Part shown: one piece after another, positions 7,907 to 16,478 of the stretch
How positions within the stretch are numbered: position 1 is the first letter of the stretch
How the letters are laid out: each line of letters begins with the position of its first letter
NCBI GenBank assembly: GCA_000381625.1
Contig: KB906767.1
Coordinates: forward strand, 500,729 to 564,728
Length of the DNA: 64,000 bases
From: Bryobacterales bacterium KBS 96
Lineage (GTDB): Bacteria; Acidobacteriota; Terriglobia; Bryobacterales; Bryobacteraceae
Direction: 5' to 3'
Made by a program: the position numbers and the translations under genes
The notes under the pieces: model-generated
Database searches by the model: none
What the model saw: only the letters and a program-made list of their open reading frames with translations
What the model was told of the DNA's origin: nothing

Positions 7907-10702
7907 ATGTTCCGGCGGCATAGGAAACCCGGCGACTTCGATGCAGAGTTGGAAGCGCACTTACAGTTGGAGGCGGATCGCCTTCGGGAACAGGGACTTT
8001 CCGAAGAAGAAGCCTGGATGGCTGCCCGCCGCGCCTTCGGTAACACGGCTCGTGCGCGAGAGCAATTCTACGAATCGGGGCGCTGGCTGTCCTGGGATCT
8101 CTTTTTACGAGACGTTCGCTTCGGCCTGCGAATGCTGGCGAAGGCTCCCGGCTCAACTGCCGTCGCGGTCCTGATGCTTGCCTTGGGCATCGGAATAAAC
8201 ACCGCGATTTTCAGCGTGTTGAATGCCGCGCTGCTCAGGCTTCTCCCGGTTCCGAATCCAAACGAGCTGGTGATGCTCACCGACCCGAATGCCTCTCTGG
8301 TTTTGGGCGGCCTTCTGACCGGCACGCGCACCCTGCTCAGCTATCCCGAATATGCTCAACTGCGCGATCATATGACAACCCTATCGGGCGTATGCGCGTC
8401 TCAAATGGCGCTTCAGCGCTGGCCGGTTCGGGTATCGGACGGGGCGCGGGAAGAAGTTCACGGGCGTCTGGTCAGTGAAAACTACTTCTCCGTCTTCGGC
8501 GTGAATCCGGCGATTGGCCGTTTCTTTACGGAACGAGATGCCACGGGAATCGGCAAAGATCCATATGCGGTGATTAGCTACGACTACTGGCAGCGGAGGT
8601 TCGGCGGAAGCGCCGAAGCCATCGGGCAGCCAATGCACCTATACCGCACGACGCTCGTCGTCATCGGTGTCGCCGCGAAGAGCTTTCGAGGCGCAACAGT
8701 CGGGCAGGACCCCGATGTGTGGCTTCCCATGCTGATGCAGCCGCAGGTCGAACCCGGCTGGGACGGATTACACGAAGATCTAAGCCGGTCGCAAAACAAA
8801 CTAATGTGGCTGCACGTCTTCGGAAGGCGGAAAGCCGGCGTGACGATTGCGCAGGTTCAGGCGGAAGTGAATGTCCGATTCAGCGGAATTCTCGAGGCTG
8901 GATACCCGACGACAATGCCGGCGCAGGCCCGGAAAGAAGCGCTCAACCAGCGGATCGTCGTGAGGCCCGTGGGCCCCGGAGCGTTTCATGGCAAGGAAGA
9001 GTTTGCAGAGCAGTGGACGATTCTGGAGGCGTTGGCAGGGGTGGTTCTGTTACTTGCGTGCGCCAACGTAGTGAACCTGTTGTTGGCGCGCGCCAAGGCC
9101 CGCTCGCGGGAAGTCGCGATTCGCCTTTCGATCGGCGCCGCCAAGGGTCGTATTATCCGCCAGTTCCTGACCGAAAGCCTACTGCTGGCGGCGCTTGGCG
9201 GCATCGCCGGTACGCTCGTCGCTGCCGTTGCGCTGCGAGGGTTGCTGCTGCTTCTATCGAACGCGAATGCTCACTTCAATCTTGCGGCAAATATCGATCC
9301 GCGCGTTCTCGCATTTACGGCCGGTGGAACTTTGCTCATTGGCGCACTCGTTGGATTGGCTCCCGCGTTTCGCGCGACGCAAGCCGGCGTGAACGAGAGC
9401 CTGAAAGAGTCGGGCCGGGGAACGACAGTCTCCCGCCGGCGCGCAGCGTTTGCCAAAGCGCTTATCGTGATCCAGATCGCGCTTTCGCTCTTGCTGGTGT
9501 TGGGAGCCGGGCTGTTCCTGCGAACTCTCTGGAATTTGCAATCGGTTGCGCTCGGCTACCCGCGAGACAATCTGTTTGCCGTAAGTGTAGACAGTCTGAA
9601 TGCGGGGCGTCCGGAAGCGCGCGACGCCAATTTCTATCGCGAGCTGTCAGCGAGCATTCGAGCGATTCCGGGAGTGCGGGCCGTGACCTATTCCGTCCGC
9701 GGATTGTTCAGCGAGGAAGGCGCTTACCCGGTCACAGTGGAAGGATTCACTCCTCGGAATGCGGACGATACCGGCTCCACTGGCGACTATGTAGGTCCAG
9801 ACTACTTTTCATCGATCGGGATTCCGATGCTATCGGGCCGCGAGATCGGTTCGCGTGATATTGCAAAGTCACGGCGCGTTTGCGTAATCAACGAAGCGTT
9901 TGCCAAGCGCTTTTTCGCCGGACGCAATCCGATCGGCAAGCACGTGACAACCACGCTGTCCGATGAGCAAGGGAACAGCGCACGGCGTTCCATTGAGGTG
10001 ATCGGCGTCGCTACGGATGCGCGCGTACACTCGTTGCGTGGGAACATTGATCCGAAATTCTACGCTGCCTCGGATCAACTTGGCCCGCACTCCCGGATGA
10101 CATTCGAGGTTCGCACGGCGAACGATCCCAACCGCATTTTCACAGCGGTCCGCAAGACCATCCTTGCCTTTGACGGAGATTTGCAGATTCGGAGCGCACA
10201 AACTGTCGATCGACTAATTGAGGCGCAGAACGCGCGGCAAAAGCTAATCGCGCAGCTCTGCGCGACGTTCGCAATTCTTGCGCTCGTTCTCGCCGCGACG
10301 GGAATCTATGGAATGCTGTCATATAGTGTCGCTCGCCGGACCAACGAAATCGGCATTCGCATGGCGCTTGGAGCCCAAAAGGGTCTGGTGACCGGTCTGA
10401 TCCTGCGCGAGACGGGATTCCTGATCGCCGTTGGCGTGATCGCCGGGCTAGCTGGCGCAGCAGTGAGCGTGCGGCTGATGGCGGCGCAATTGTACGGCCT
10501 GAGCGCTGCAGTGCCTCGTTGGTCTGTGGCGCAGTATGAGCACGTCGATAACGCAATGCAGTTATACGGAATCAGCGCCATGGACCCGGTAACCATTGCG
10601 GTAACGATTGGCATACTAAGCGCTATTGGCCTGATTGCGGCCTACTTTCCGGCAGCGCGCGCCGCGCGGGTGGATCCGGTAAGCGCTCTGCGGCACGAGT
10701 AA
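7907..10702 (+). CDS. Acidobacterial MacB/FtsX-type orphan ABC permease (ADOP)
   Basis: This 931-residue membrane protein has three parts. The first ~60 residues form a soluble helical region (FDAELEAHLQLEADRLREQG). Two MacB-PCD/FtsX units follow, each with an extracytoplasmic domain and transmembrane helices; landmarks are ALGIGINTAIFSVLNAALLR, LLACANVVNLLLARAKARSREVAIR and NEIGIRMALGAQKG. It has no ATPase domain, and no ABC ATPase is encoded nearby, hence the family name acidobacterial duplicated orphan permease. Substrate is unknown; efflux or lipoprotein handling is the usual guess from MacB. The end, YFPAARAARVDPVSALRHE, is intact, unlike the broken relative at 45.3-45.9 kb. Confidence 0.93.
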   Translation: MFRRHRKPGDFDAELEAHLQLEADRLREQGLSEEEAWMAARRAFGNTARAREQFYESGRWLSWDLFLRDVRFGLRMLAKAPGSTAVAVLMLALGIGINTAIFSVLNAALLRLLPVPNPNELVMLTDPNASLVLGGLLTGTRTLLSYPEYAQLRDHMTTLSGVCASQMALQRWPVRVSDGAREEVHGRLVSENYFSVFGVNPAIGRFFTERDATGIGKDPYAVISYDYWQRRFGGSAEAIGQPMHLYRTTLVVIGVAAKSFRGATVGQDPDVWLPMLMQPQVEPGWDGLHEDLSRSQNKLMWLHVFGRRKAGVTIAQVQAEVNVRFSGILEAGYPTTMPAQARKEALNQRIVVRPVGPGAFHGKEEFAEQWTILEALAGVVLLLACANVVNLLLARAKARSREVAIRLSIGAAKGRIIRQFLTESLLLAALGGIAGTLVAAVALRGLLLLLSNANAHFNLAANIDPRVLAFTAGGTLLIGALVGLAPAFRATQAGVNESLKESGRGTTVSRRRAAFAKALIVIQIALSLLLVLGAGLFLRTLWNLQSVALGYPRDNLFAVSVDSLNAGRPEARDANFYRELSASIRAIPGVRAVTYSVRGLFSEEGAYPVTVEGFTPRNADDTGSTGDYVGPDYFSSIGIPMLSGREIGSRDIAKSRRVCVINEAFAKRFFAGRNPIGKHVTTTLSDEQGNSARRSIEVIGVATDARVHSLRGNIDPKFYAASDQLGPHSRMTFEVRTANDPNRIFTAVRKTILAFDGDLQIRSAQTVDRLIEAQNARQKLIAQLCATFAILALVLAATGIYGMLSYSVARRTNEIGIRMALGAQKGLVTGLILRETGFLIAVGVIAGLAGAAVSVRLMAAQLYGLSAAVPRWSVAQYEHVDNAMQLYGISAMDPVTIAVTIGILSAIGLIAAYFPAARAARVDPVSALRHE

Positions 10703-10806
10703 GGCCGCGGCTAAAATCAGCATTTTATGAGTAAGCCAGCGTTCGCGATTTTGGGTTATGACAACCGGTACAGTCGTGGTTCAGTGCTGACGAGCAGATT
10801 TCGCCC

Positions 10807-11142
10807 TTAGGCTGCACTCCGATTTTCATTGACAACGACCGGTTCGGACATTGTAACCAGCAAGAGACTGTCCGCCTCTCCGGAAAGCTTATGAGGTATC
10901 TCCGGCGGCAAACTAATCAGCAGTCCGGGTGTCAACTCGACTCGTTCCCCACCGGCAAAGAAGATGACATGACCTTGCAGGCACTGCACAGTGATGCCTC
11001 CGCGGTTTTGATGTTCCGGAATTTCCTCCCCCTTTCGCAGATGAAGTAATATGGCGCGCAGGCCGGTCTCACGCACGAGGGAAGTCGTTCGAGGCAGAGG
11101 GCCGGCATCGTTCAACAGTGGTTGCAGGTCGGTCAGCGTCAT
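10807..11142 (-). CDS. Small cupin-domain protein
   Basis: The 111-residue product is a single cupin: LLHLRKGEEIPEHQNRGGIT is motif 1 and LTPGLLISLPPEIPHKLSG is motif 2, with VQCLQGHVIFFAGGE between them. Metal ligands would be His in EHQ and His in PHK. I chose the ATG at 11142 because it overlaps the stop of the haemoglobin gene by 4 bases (ATGA), which indicates translational coupling. It would therefore be under the NsrR-type operator upstream of the haemoglobin gene. Its substrate is unknown; a nitrosative-stress role is inferred from context only. Confidence 0.75.
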   Translation of the reverse strand: MTLTDLQPLLNDAGPLPRTTSLVRETGLRAILLHLRKGEEIPEHQNRGGITVQCLQGHVIFFAGGERVELTPGLLISLPPEIPHKLSGEADSLLLVTMSEPVVVNENRSAA

Positions 11143-11549
11143 ACAGTCTCGGTCATTCTTTCGGATCTTTCGGCGACGCTCACCGGGTGATAGAGAGTAA
11201 TGGCCTGTAACAATCGTTGGCCGATCATTTCGGCTCTCTCGACGAACTGGTAAGCCACGTCCTGCGAACAGTGTTCCGCGGCCGTCTCCCGCCACAAGTC
11301 GAGCCAATGCTGGAAATGGACAACAGTCAAACGCGGCGGCAATTGAAGATGCGCCATCATCGGGCTTCCTTTGTACGTCCCGGAAGCGAGAAACACGGAC
11401 GACCAGAACGCCCGCATTTTGGCGAGATGCGGCTCCCAGTCGTCGCCGATAGCGTCGGTAAAGATCGAGCCGAGGAGAGAATCGTGCCGGATCTTTCCGT
11501 AGAACTCATTCACGAGCGTGGCGATGTCCTCTTCAGTCACAGTGGGCAT
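11139..11549 (-). CDS. Group III truncated haemoglobin
   Basis: The 136-residue protein matches group III truncated haemoglobins. It shows the FY pair at residues 16-17 (B9/B10), the segment HLAKMRAFWSSVFLASGTYK with KGSPMMAHLQLPPRL, and the proximal His78 in VVHFQHWLDLW. Members bind haem and oxygen or nitric oxide and are often tied to nitrosative stress, as in Campylobacter Ctb. The start ATG lies 18 bp from the divergent operator at 11567-11591. It is the first gene of a two-gene unit with the cupin. Confidence 0.88.
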   Translation of the reverse strand: MPTVTEEDIATLVNEFYGKIRHDSLLGSIFTDAIGDDWEPHLAKMRAFWSSVFLASGTYKGSPMMAHLQLPPRLTVVHFQHWLDLWRETAAEHCSQDVAYQFVERAEMIGQRLLQAITLYHPVSVAERSERMTETV

Positions 11550-11566
11550 GGAAGTAGTGAGCGTGC

Positions 11567-11591
11567 AAAGATATATTTATAATACATCTTT
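11567..11591. promoter_or_regulatory. NsrR-type operator in the haemoglobin/repressor divergent promoter
   Basis: A 25-bp near-palindrome has half sites AAAGATATATTT and TAATACATCTTT around a central A, and 10 of 12 positions pair. It closely follows the known NsrR consensus (AAGATGYATTT-N-AAATRCATCTT, 11-1-11). It contains TATAAT (11578-11583) as a -10 for the repressor gene and TATAAA on the other strand as a -10 for the haemoglobin gene, so one bound dimer could block both promoters. Confidence 0.75.
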
Positions 11592-11604
11592 ACCATTCGC
11601 ACTT

Positions 11605-12042
11605 ATGTATTTAACGAGCCATGCCGACTATACACTGCGCCTTTTGATTCATTTGGCGGTCCAACGTAACGAAACGGCGACCATCCAGGAGATTGCCGCC
11701 CACTATGGCATTTCACGAAATCATTTGATGAAGGTGGCGAACCAGGCCGTTCAGGAGGGCTACGTCAAAGCGGTGCGTGGGCGCATGGGCGGTCTCAGGT
11801 TGGCAATGAGTCCGCGGGAGATCAACATCGGGCGGGTGCTTCGTTCAGTGGAGGACTGGACCATGGTGGAGTGCTTCGACAAGTCCGGGAATTCTTGCCG
11901 GATTACGCGAGGCTGCGGGTTGCGGGGGATCTTAAAGGAAGCCCTGGACGCGTATTTTTCGGTGCTGGATAGTTATTCGCTAGCGGATGTCGTCCAGCGG
12001 AAAACGCTATTGGTCCAGTTGTTGGGGTTGAGGCCGGCGTAA
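11605..12042 (+). CDS. nsrR: Rrf2-family repressor, NsrR-like
   Basis: The 145-residue protein is a winged-helix Rrf2 regulator: YLTSHADYTLRLLIHLAVQ at the N-terminus, a recognition region HYGISRNHLMKVANQAVQEGY, and the wing VRGRMGGLRLAMSP. Three cysteines at 90, 98 and 104 (CX7CX5C) are placed like the Fe-S ligands of NsrR, which loses DNA binding when its cluster reacts with nitric oxide. I chose the ATG at 11605 because the Rrf2 fold begins there; longer starts would read through the operator. Divergence from a haemoglobin gene across an NsrR-like site supports the assignment over IscR or RsrR. Confidence 0.85.
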   Translation: MYLTSHADYTLRLLIHLAVQRNETATIQEIAAHYGISRNHLMKVANQAVQEGYVKAVRGRMGGLRLAMSPREINIGRVLRSVEDWTMVECFDKSGNSCRITRGCGLRGILKEALDAYFSVLDSYSLADVVQRKTLLVQLLGLRPA

Positions 12043-12084
12043 GCACATATCGAAGTGAGCGTATCTGCGGTACACTCAGAGCGA

Positions 12085-12456
12085 ATGAAGGGGATTGTCG
12101 CCGTAGTTCTGGTAGCGCTGTTTAGTTGGGCGCCGATCCTGCCTCTGTTCGCATCGGATTCCAATTCGCCTCTGCCGGCGTGCTGCCGCAAAGCCGGAAA
12201 GCATCATTGCGCGCAGCAATCGATGCATTCTCCGTCGCCGGATCGCGCAGCAAGCGTAGTTGCTCAGAAGTGTCCGTTGTTTCCGCATAACACTACGCCG
12301 GCGCACGTCGAAAGCTACACGCCTTCGGATTCGCTTACCCTTTTCGCCGGGCTGCTGAGCCACCCGGCGATTTCCGCGCAAGCCGAAGCCGGATATCGCA
12401 TCTCCTTTCATCGCTCCCGGCAAAAACGCGGCCCTCCAACTTTCCTCCCTATCTAG
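12085..12456 (+). CDS. Small exported His/Cys-rich protein, possible metal binder
   Basis: The ATG at 12085 gives 123 residues with a signal peptide (MKGIVAVVLVALFSWAPILPLFA). The mature part has a ligand-dense patch, PACCRKAGKHHCAQQSMH (Cys33, Cys34, His40, His41, Cys42, His48), and then KCPLFPH. This resembles small periplasmic copper- or zinc-binding proteins, but I recognise no named family. It lies 59 bp before a TonB-dependent receptor and 2.9 kb before an Asp-box protein with a CQCC motif. The three read the same way, which hints at shared metal-related work. Confidence 0.55.
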   Translation: MKGIVAVVLVALFSWAPILPLFASDSNSPLPACCRKAGKHHCAQQSMHSPSPDRAASVVAQKCPLFPHNTTPAHVESYTPSDSLTLFAGLLSHPAISAQAEAGYRISFHRSRQKRGPPTFLPI

Positions 12457-12515
12457 ACATTTCACCGAAACAGTCTGTAGCCGCGCGTTCAAGCGAACGG
12501 GCGGTCGCATGACAC

Positions 12516-15359
12516 ATGGGAGGAAGAGTGTTTGCGTTTCCAGATGTGCGGAGCTTTCGCATTCTCGCACTGCTCCTTTTGCCTGCCGCAGGACTGATCC
12601 GCGCCCAGGAAACCGTTAATTTTGCCAGCTTGAGCGGGCGCGTTATCGATGCAACCGGCGCGGTGGTGGAGGGCGCGCAAGTCACCGCCAACGAAACCGA
12701 CACCAATCTCAGCAGTACCGCGGAGACGGGTCGCGATGGTCGGTTTCGTTTCCCGTATCTTCAGGTGGGGCCATACAAGATTACAGCCAATAAGCAGGGA
12801 TTTCACGAAGCCACGCGCTCCGTAACACTTACGGTGGGCTCGGCCTTTGATATTACGATTCCGTTGCAGGTTGGAGCGGCGGAAACAACCGTTCAAGTCA
12901 GCGGAGAATCCGCGATTCTCGAAACGGACCGCAGCCAGATTGCCGGAACAATATCGCAAACGGAAGTAAGCAATCTGCCGCTTAACGGCCGCAATTTTCT
13001 CGATCTTACGCTGCTGCTTCCAGGCGTGTCTCCCACGAATACAAACAGCACACAATTGTTTCCCGAAACATCCGCGATTCCAGGACAAGGCATCTCCGTC
13101 AACAGCCAGCGAAATTTCTCGAACAGTTTCATTGTGGACGGCTTATCGGCGAATGACGACGCCGCCGGGATTGCCGGCACTTTCTATGGCCTGGACGTAG
13201 TGCGTGAATTACAGGTGGTAACTTCGGGGGGCCAGGCTGAATTCGGCCGCGCGATGGGCGGCTACGTCAACATGGTCACTAAGACCGGAACGAATTCGCT
13301 GCACGGAGACGCCTATGGGTTCTTTCGAAACCAGCGTTTGAATGCGGCGAACGCACTGACCAACACTAAACTTCCGCTCACCCAAGCGCAATACGGAGCA
13401 AGCCTCGGTGGCCCGATCGTAAAAGACCGGACGTTCTATTTCGCGAACTTCGAGCAGCGCGACTTAAATCAAAGTGGACTCATTACCATTGCGCCGGCCA
13501 ACATCGCCGCGATTAACTCCCGGTTGGCCGCTATCGGACTGCAGGGTTCGCAAATTGCAACCGGTCTGTACTCGAATCCAGTACATAATTCGAATTTCTT
13601 TGGGAAAGTGGATCACCAATTCAACCAAAGAGACCAGTTCACCGTGCGTTATAACCTCTATCGCGTCAACAGCGATAACTCGCGCGGCGCAGGCGCCCTC
13701 AGCGCGACTAGCGCCGCTGCCGGGTTGGACGACATAGACCAGACCATCGCGGCCGGCAACGTCTTGACGCTATCGCCGCGCACCGTCAATGAGACACGCG
13801 CGCAATTTACCTACAGCGATCTGAAGGCGCTTCCGAACGATCCGACCGGTCCGGCGGTCCGCATCTCCGGCGTAGCCTCTTTCGGCACGTTATCGACTTC
13901 GCCGACCGGCCGTTCCGACAAATTGTACGAAGTCGTGGACAATCTGTCGCATCAGGCTGGGGCGCATGCGTTGCGGGCAGGCGTCGATTTTCTAGGAAAC
14001 GACCTCACGATCACATTTCCCCGGTCTATTCGCGGCAGCTATTCCTTCTCATCGCTTCCCAACTTTCTGATGGGACATTACGACAATTCGGGTTTTACGC
14101 AGACGTTCGGAAACTCCGTTGTGACGCAAACAAATCCGAATGTCGGGATGTACGCCCAGGACGAATGGAAGCTGCATCCGCGCTTTACGTTGAATCTGGG
14201 ACTTCGTTACGACCTTCAATTTATGAAGGCAATCAATACGGACACAAACAATGTTTCGCCGCGTGCAGGGTTTTCCTGGACGCCGTTCGCTTCGCAGCGA
14301 ACCGTCGTTCGCGGCGGCTTCGGGGTGTATTACGATCGCGTCCCGCTGCGCGCACTTGCAAACGCTCTCTTGTCGAGCGGAAACACAACCGTCTTCACGA
14401 ACCTGACGCAAGCGAGCGCGAGCCTTTCCCCTGGACAGACGGGCGCTCCCACCTTTCCGAATATTCTCAGCAATTTGCCAGCGGGCGTACTGATGAATTT
14501 CACCACGATGGACAGGAACATGCAGAACGCCTATTCCGAGCAGGGCAGCCTCGAAATTGAGCAACAGCTTGGAGAGAAGGGCGCCGTCAGCGTGACCTAT
14601 CGGCATTTGAGAGGCCGGCATCTGATTCTCTCCGTGAATCAGAACGTACCGGCTTGCGCGGCGTCGGGAGCCAACAACGGATGCCGTCCCAATCCGGGCT
14701 ATGGAAATAACAGCCAATACTCGCCTCTCGCGGACTCGCAATACGATGGCGTTTCCGTTTCACTCGTGCAGCGTCCGGTGCGCTGGGGAAGCTACCGCAT
14801 TTCCTATACGTATTCGAAGGCGCTCGACGATGTAGGCGAGTTCTTTTTCAGCGCGCCGCTGGACAATTTCAATATCCGGCAGGACTGGGGACGTTCGGAC
14901 GATGACCAGCGCCACCGTCTCGTGTTTGATGGAAGCATTCATGGCGCCGAAGGTCCGGCGAACAACACCTGGGAGCACGTGAGTCACGGATTCCGGTTAA
15001 GCGGCATTCTGCAATATTCTTCGCCACTGCCATTCAATATCGTAACGGGAGCGAACACAATCCAAGGCACGGCAGCTCGTCCTACGATCAACGGAATCTA
15101 TATCGGCCGCAACACCGGGACTGGCTTCGATAATTTCACGCTCGATGCGCGTCTGAGCCGTACGTTCGCCATTGGCGAACGTTTACGCCTGGAGGCGATG
15201 GCTGAGGCGTTTAACGTTTTGAATCATCGCAACAATTTGCTTCCGAACGGTACGTTTGGCTCCGGATTGTATCCATACAATCCGTCGTCTACATTTGGAA
15301 ATCCAACCGCTGTAGGCGATCCGAGGAGTTTTCAACTTGCGCTGCGTTTGTCGTTCTGA
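12516..15359 (+). CDS. TonB-dependent receptor with N-terminal carboxypeptidase-regulatory-like domain
   Basis: The 947-residue outer-membrane protein has a signal peptide (ending near AAGLIRA), then a CarboxypepD_reg-like domain (SLSGRVIDATGAVVEGAQVT, residues ~38-125). A plug with LPLNGRNFLDLTLLLPGV and VVTSGGQAEFGRAMGGYVNMVTKTGTN follows, and a long beta-barrel ends in the aromatic FQLALRLSF. This is the Oar-like class expanded in Acidobacteria. Substrate cannot be read off. Its neighbours, a Cys/His-rich exported protein and a CQCC Asp-box protein, would fit a metal or metal-chelate ligand, but that is inference. Confidence 0.92.
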   Translation: MGGRVFAFPDVRSFRILALLLLPAAGLIRAQETVNFASLSGRVIDATGAVVEGAQVTANETDTNLSSTAETGRDGRFRFPYLQVGPYKITANKQGFHEATRSVTLTVGSAFDITIPLQVGAAETTVQVSGESAILETDRSQIAGTISQTEVSNLPLNGRNFLDLTLLLPGVSPTNTNSTQLFPETSAIPGQGISVNSQRNFSNSFIVDGLSANDDAAGIAGTFYGLDVVRELQVVTSGGQAEFGRAMGGYVNMVTKTGTNSLHGDAYGFFRNQRLNAANALTNTKLPLTQAQYGASLGGPIVKDRTFYFANFEQRDLNQSGLITIAPANIAAINSRLAAIGLQGSQIATGLYSNPVHNSNFFGKVDHQFNQRDQFTVRYNLYRVNSDNSRGAGALSATSAAAGLDDIDQTIAAGNVLTLSPRTVNETRAQFTYSDLKALPNDPTGPAVRISGVASFGTLSTSPTGRSDKLYEVVDNLSHQAGAHALRAGVDFLGNDLTITFPRSIRGSYSFSSLPNFLMGHYDNSGFTQTFGNSVVTQTNPNVGMYAQDEWKLHPRFTLNLGLRYDLQFMKAINTDTNNVSPRAGFSWTPFASQRTVVRGGFGVYYDRVPLRALANALLSSGNTTVFTNLTQASASLSPGQTGAPTFPNILSNLPAGVLMNFTTMDRNMQNAYSEQGSLEIEQQLGEKGAVSVTYRHLRGRHLILSVNQNVPACAASGANNGCRPNPGYGNNSQYSPLADSQYDGVSVSLVQRPVRWGSYRISYTYSKALDDVGEFFFSAPLDNFNIRQDWGRSDDDQRHRLVFDGSIHGAEGPANNTWEHVSHGFRLSGILQYSSPLPFNIVTGANTIQGTAARPTINGIYIGRNTGTGFDNFTLDARLSRTFAIGERLRLEAMAEAFNVLNHRNNLLPNGTFGSGLYPYNPSSTFGNPTAVGDPRSFQLALRLSF

Positions 15360-15393
15360 GGCGGACCGCGTATAGAGAAAGAAGTTGCATCAC

Positions 15394-16455
15394 ATGCATT
15401 TCATTCTTCTTGCCGCACTGGCCTTGCAGATCGGACCTGTTTCGGCGATGGCTCCCAATCGCCAGCCGCAGATGGCTGCCGCCGACGGAAAACTATTTCT
15501 GGTGTTTGGAAGCGGCCACTCGATCTGGATTTCACATTCGAAGGACGAGGGCCGCAGTTTTTCGACTCCGAACAAACTCGCGCAGATTCCGGTTCTCGCT
15601 CTCGGGCGACACCGCGGTCCTCGCGTTGTGGTAAGCGGTAAAACGATTGTGGTCAGCGCGGTGGGCGGCAGTACGGTCGCCGCCGGCGCGCATAGTCATG
15701 GTCTGCCTTCGGACGGCAATCTTCTTGCCTGGCGATCCACGGATGGCGGCCGTTCCTGGTCCGAGCCAGCGACCGTGAACGATGTGCCCGGCGCGGCGCG
15801 CGAAGGTTTGCACGCGATGGCTGTCGATTCCCAAGGAACAATTGCGGCGGTTTGGCTGGATTTGCGCTCACAGGGAACGAAACTGTTCGGCGCGCTTTCA
15901 CACGATGACGGCAAAACCTGGTCGCGAAATGTTCTACTGTACGAGTCTCCCGACGGAAGCATTTGCCAATGCTGCGATCCGTCAATCGTTTCGACAGGTG
16001 TGCAACACTTTGCAGTGATGTTTCGCAATGCGCTCAAGGGCGACCGGGATTTGTATCTGTTGAACTGGCGCAAGAACGCCGTCGCGACGCCAGAGAAACT
16101 GGGGCGCGATTCATGGAAACTCAATGCGTGTCCCATGGATGGCGGCGGAATCGTGAATGTTGGCGGACGCGTCCTGAGCGCGTGGCGGCGCGATGAAACC
16201 GTTTTTGCAGCGCAGCCCGGCAAGGCGGAAACGGCAATCGGCAAAGGCAAGGACGTCGCTCTGGCGTTGGGAGAGAAGGGCGTTTTCATCGCCTGGACAG
16301 ATCCCACTGGGATCCAAGTCCACACGCCTGAAAGTACGAATCCGATTCGTCTCTCGAAGGGTGGAGGGTTCCCCGCAATGACTCGCCTTTCGAACGGAGA
16401 TGTGATCGTTGCGTGGGAACAAGACGGATCGATTTTCGCCAAGACGCTGCGTTAA
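15394..16455 (+). CDS. Exported Asp-box (BNR/sialidase-fold) protein with CQCC motif
   Basis: From the ATG at 15394 the product is 353 residues with a signal peptide (MHFILLAALALQIGPVSA). A TTG three codons upstream is also open, but AAAGAAG sits better for the ATG. Asp boxes (SKDEGRSFS, STDGGRSWS, SHDDGKTWS) show a six-bladed sialidase-like propeller. The motif SICQCCDPS near residue 190 and GAHSHG near residue 98 are unusual for true sialidases, and no Arg triad is evident. It is therefore probably not a sialidase. It sits 34 bp after the TonB receptor, in the same direction. Confidence 0.75.
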   Translation: MHFILLAALALQIGPVSAMAPNRQPQMAAADGKLFLVFGSGHSIWISHSKDEGRSFSTPNKLAQIPVLALGRHRGPRVVVSGKTIVVSAVGGSTVAAGAHSHGLPSDGNLLAWRSTDGGRSWSEPATVNDVPGAAREGLHAMAVDSQGTIAAVWLDLRSQGTKLFGALSHDDGKTWSRNVLLYESPDGSICQCCDPSIVSTGVQHFAVMFRNALKGDRDLYLLNWRKNAVATPEKLGRDSWKLNACPMDGGGIVNVGGRVLSAWRRDETVFAAQPGKAETAIGKGKDVALALGEKGVFIAWTDPTGIQVHTPESTNPIRLSKGGGFPAMTRLSNGDVIVAWEQDGSIFAKTLR

Positions 16456-16478
16456 TTGCAGCCGCTTTGGACGGTGCG

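Noticed and set aside
8719-9858. A 379-codon open frame on the + strand inside the permease gene
   Set aside because: It lies fully inside the permease in another frame, is Arg/Ser-rich, and has no family resemblance.
11518-11604. Longer start for the Rrf2 regulator
   Set aside because: It would run through the operator and promoter; the winged-helix fold begins at 11605.
12085-12456. Naming the His/Cys-rich protein a copper chaperone
   Set aside because: The ligand patch is suggestive, but no named family is recognised, so only a metal-binding guess is kept.
14049-14741. A 230-codon frame on the minus strand within the first TonB receptor
   Set aside because: It is opposite the barrel region of an intact receptor and has no domain of its own.
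15394-16455. Calling the Asp-box protein a sialidase
   Set aside because: Asp boxes alone show only the propeller fold; the Arg triad and catalytic residues are not visible, and the CQCC motif points elsewhere.
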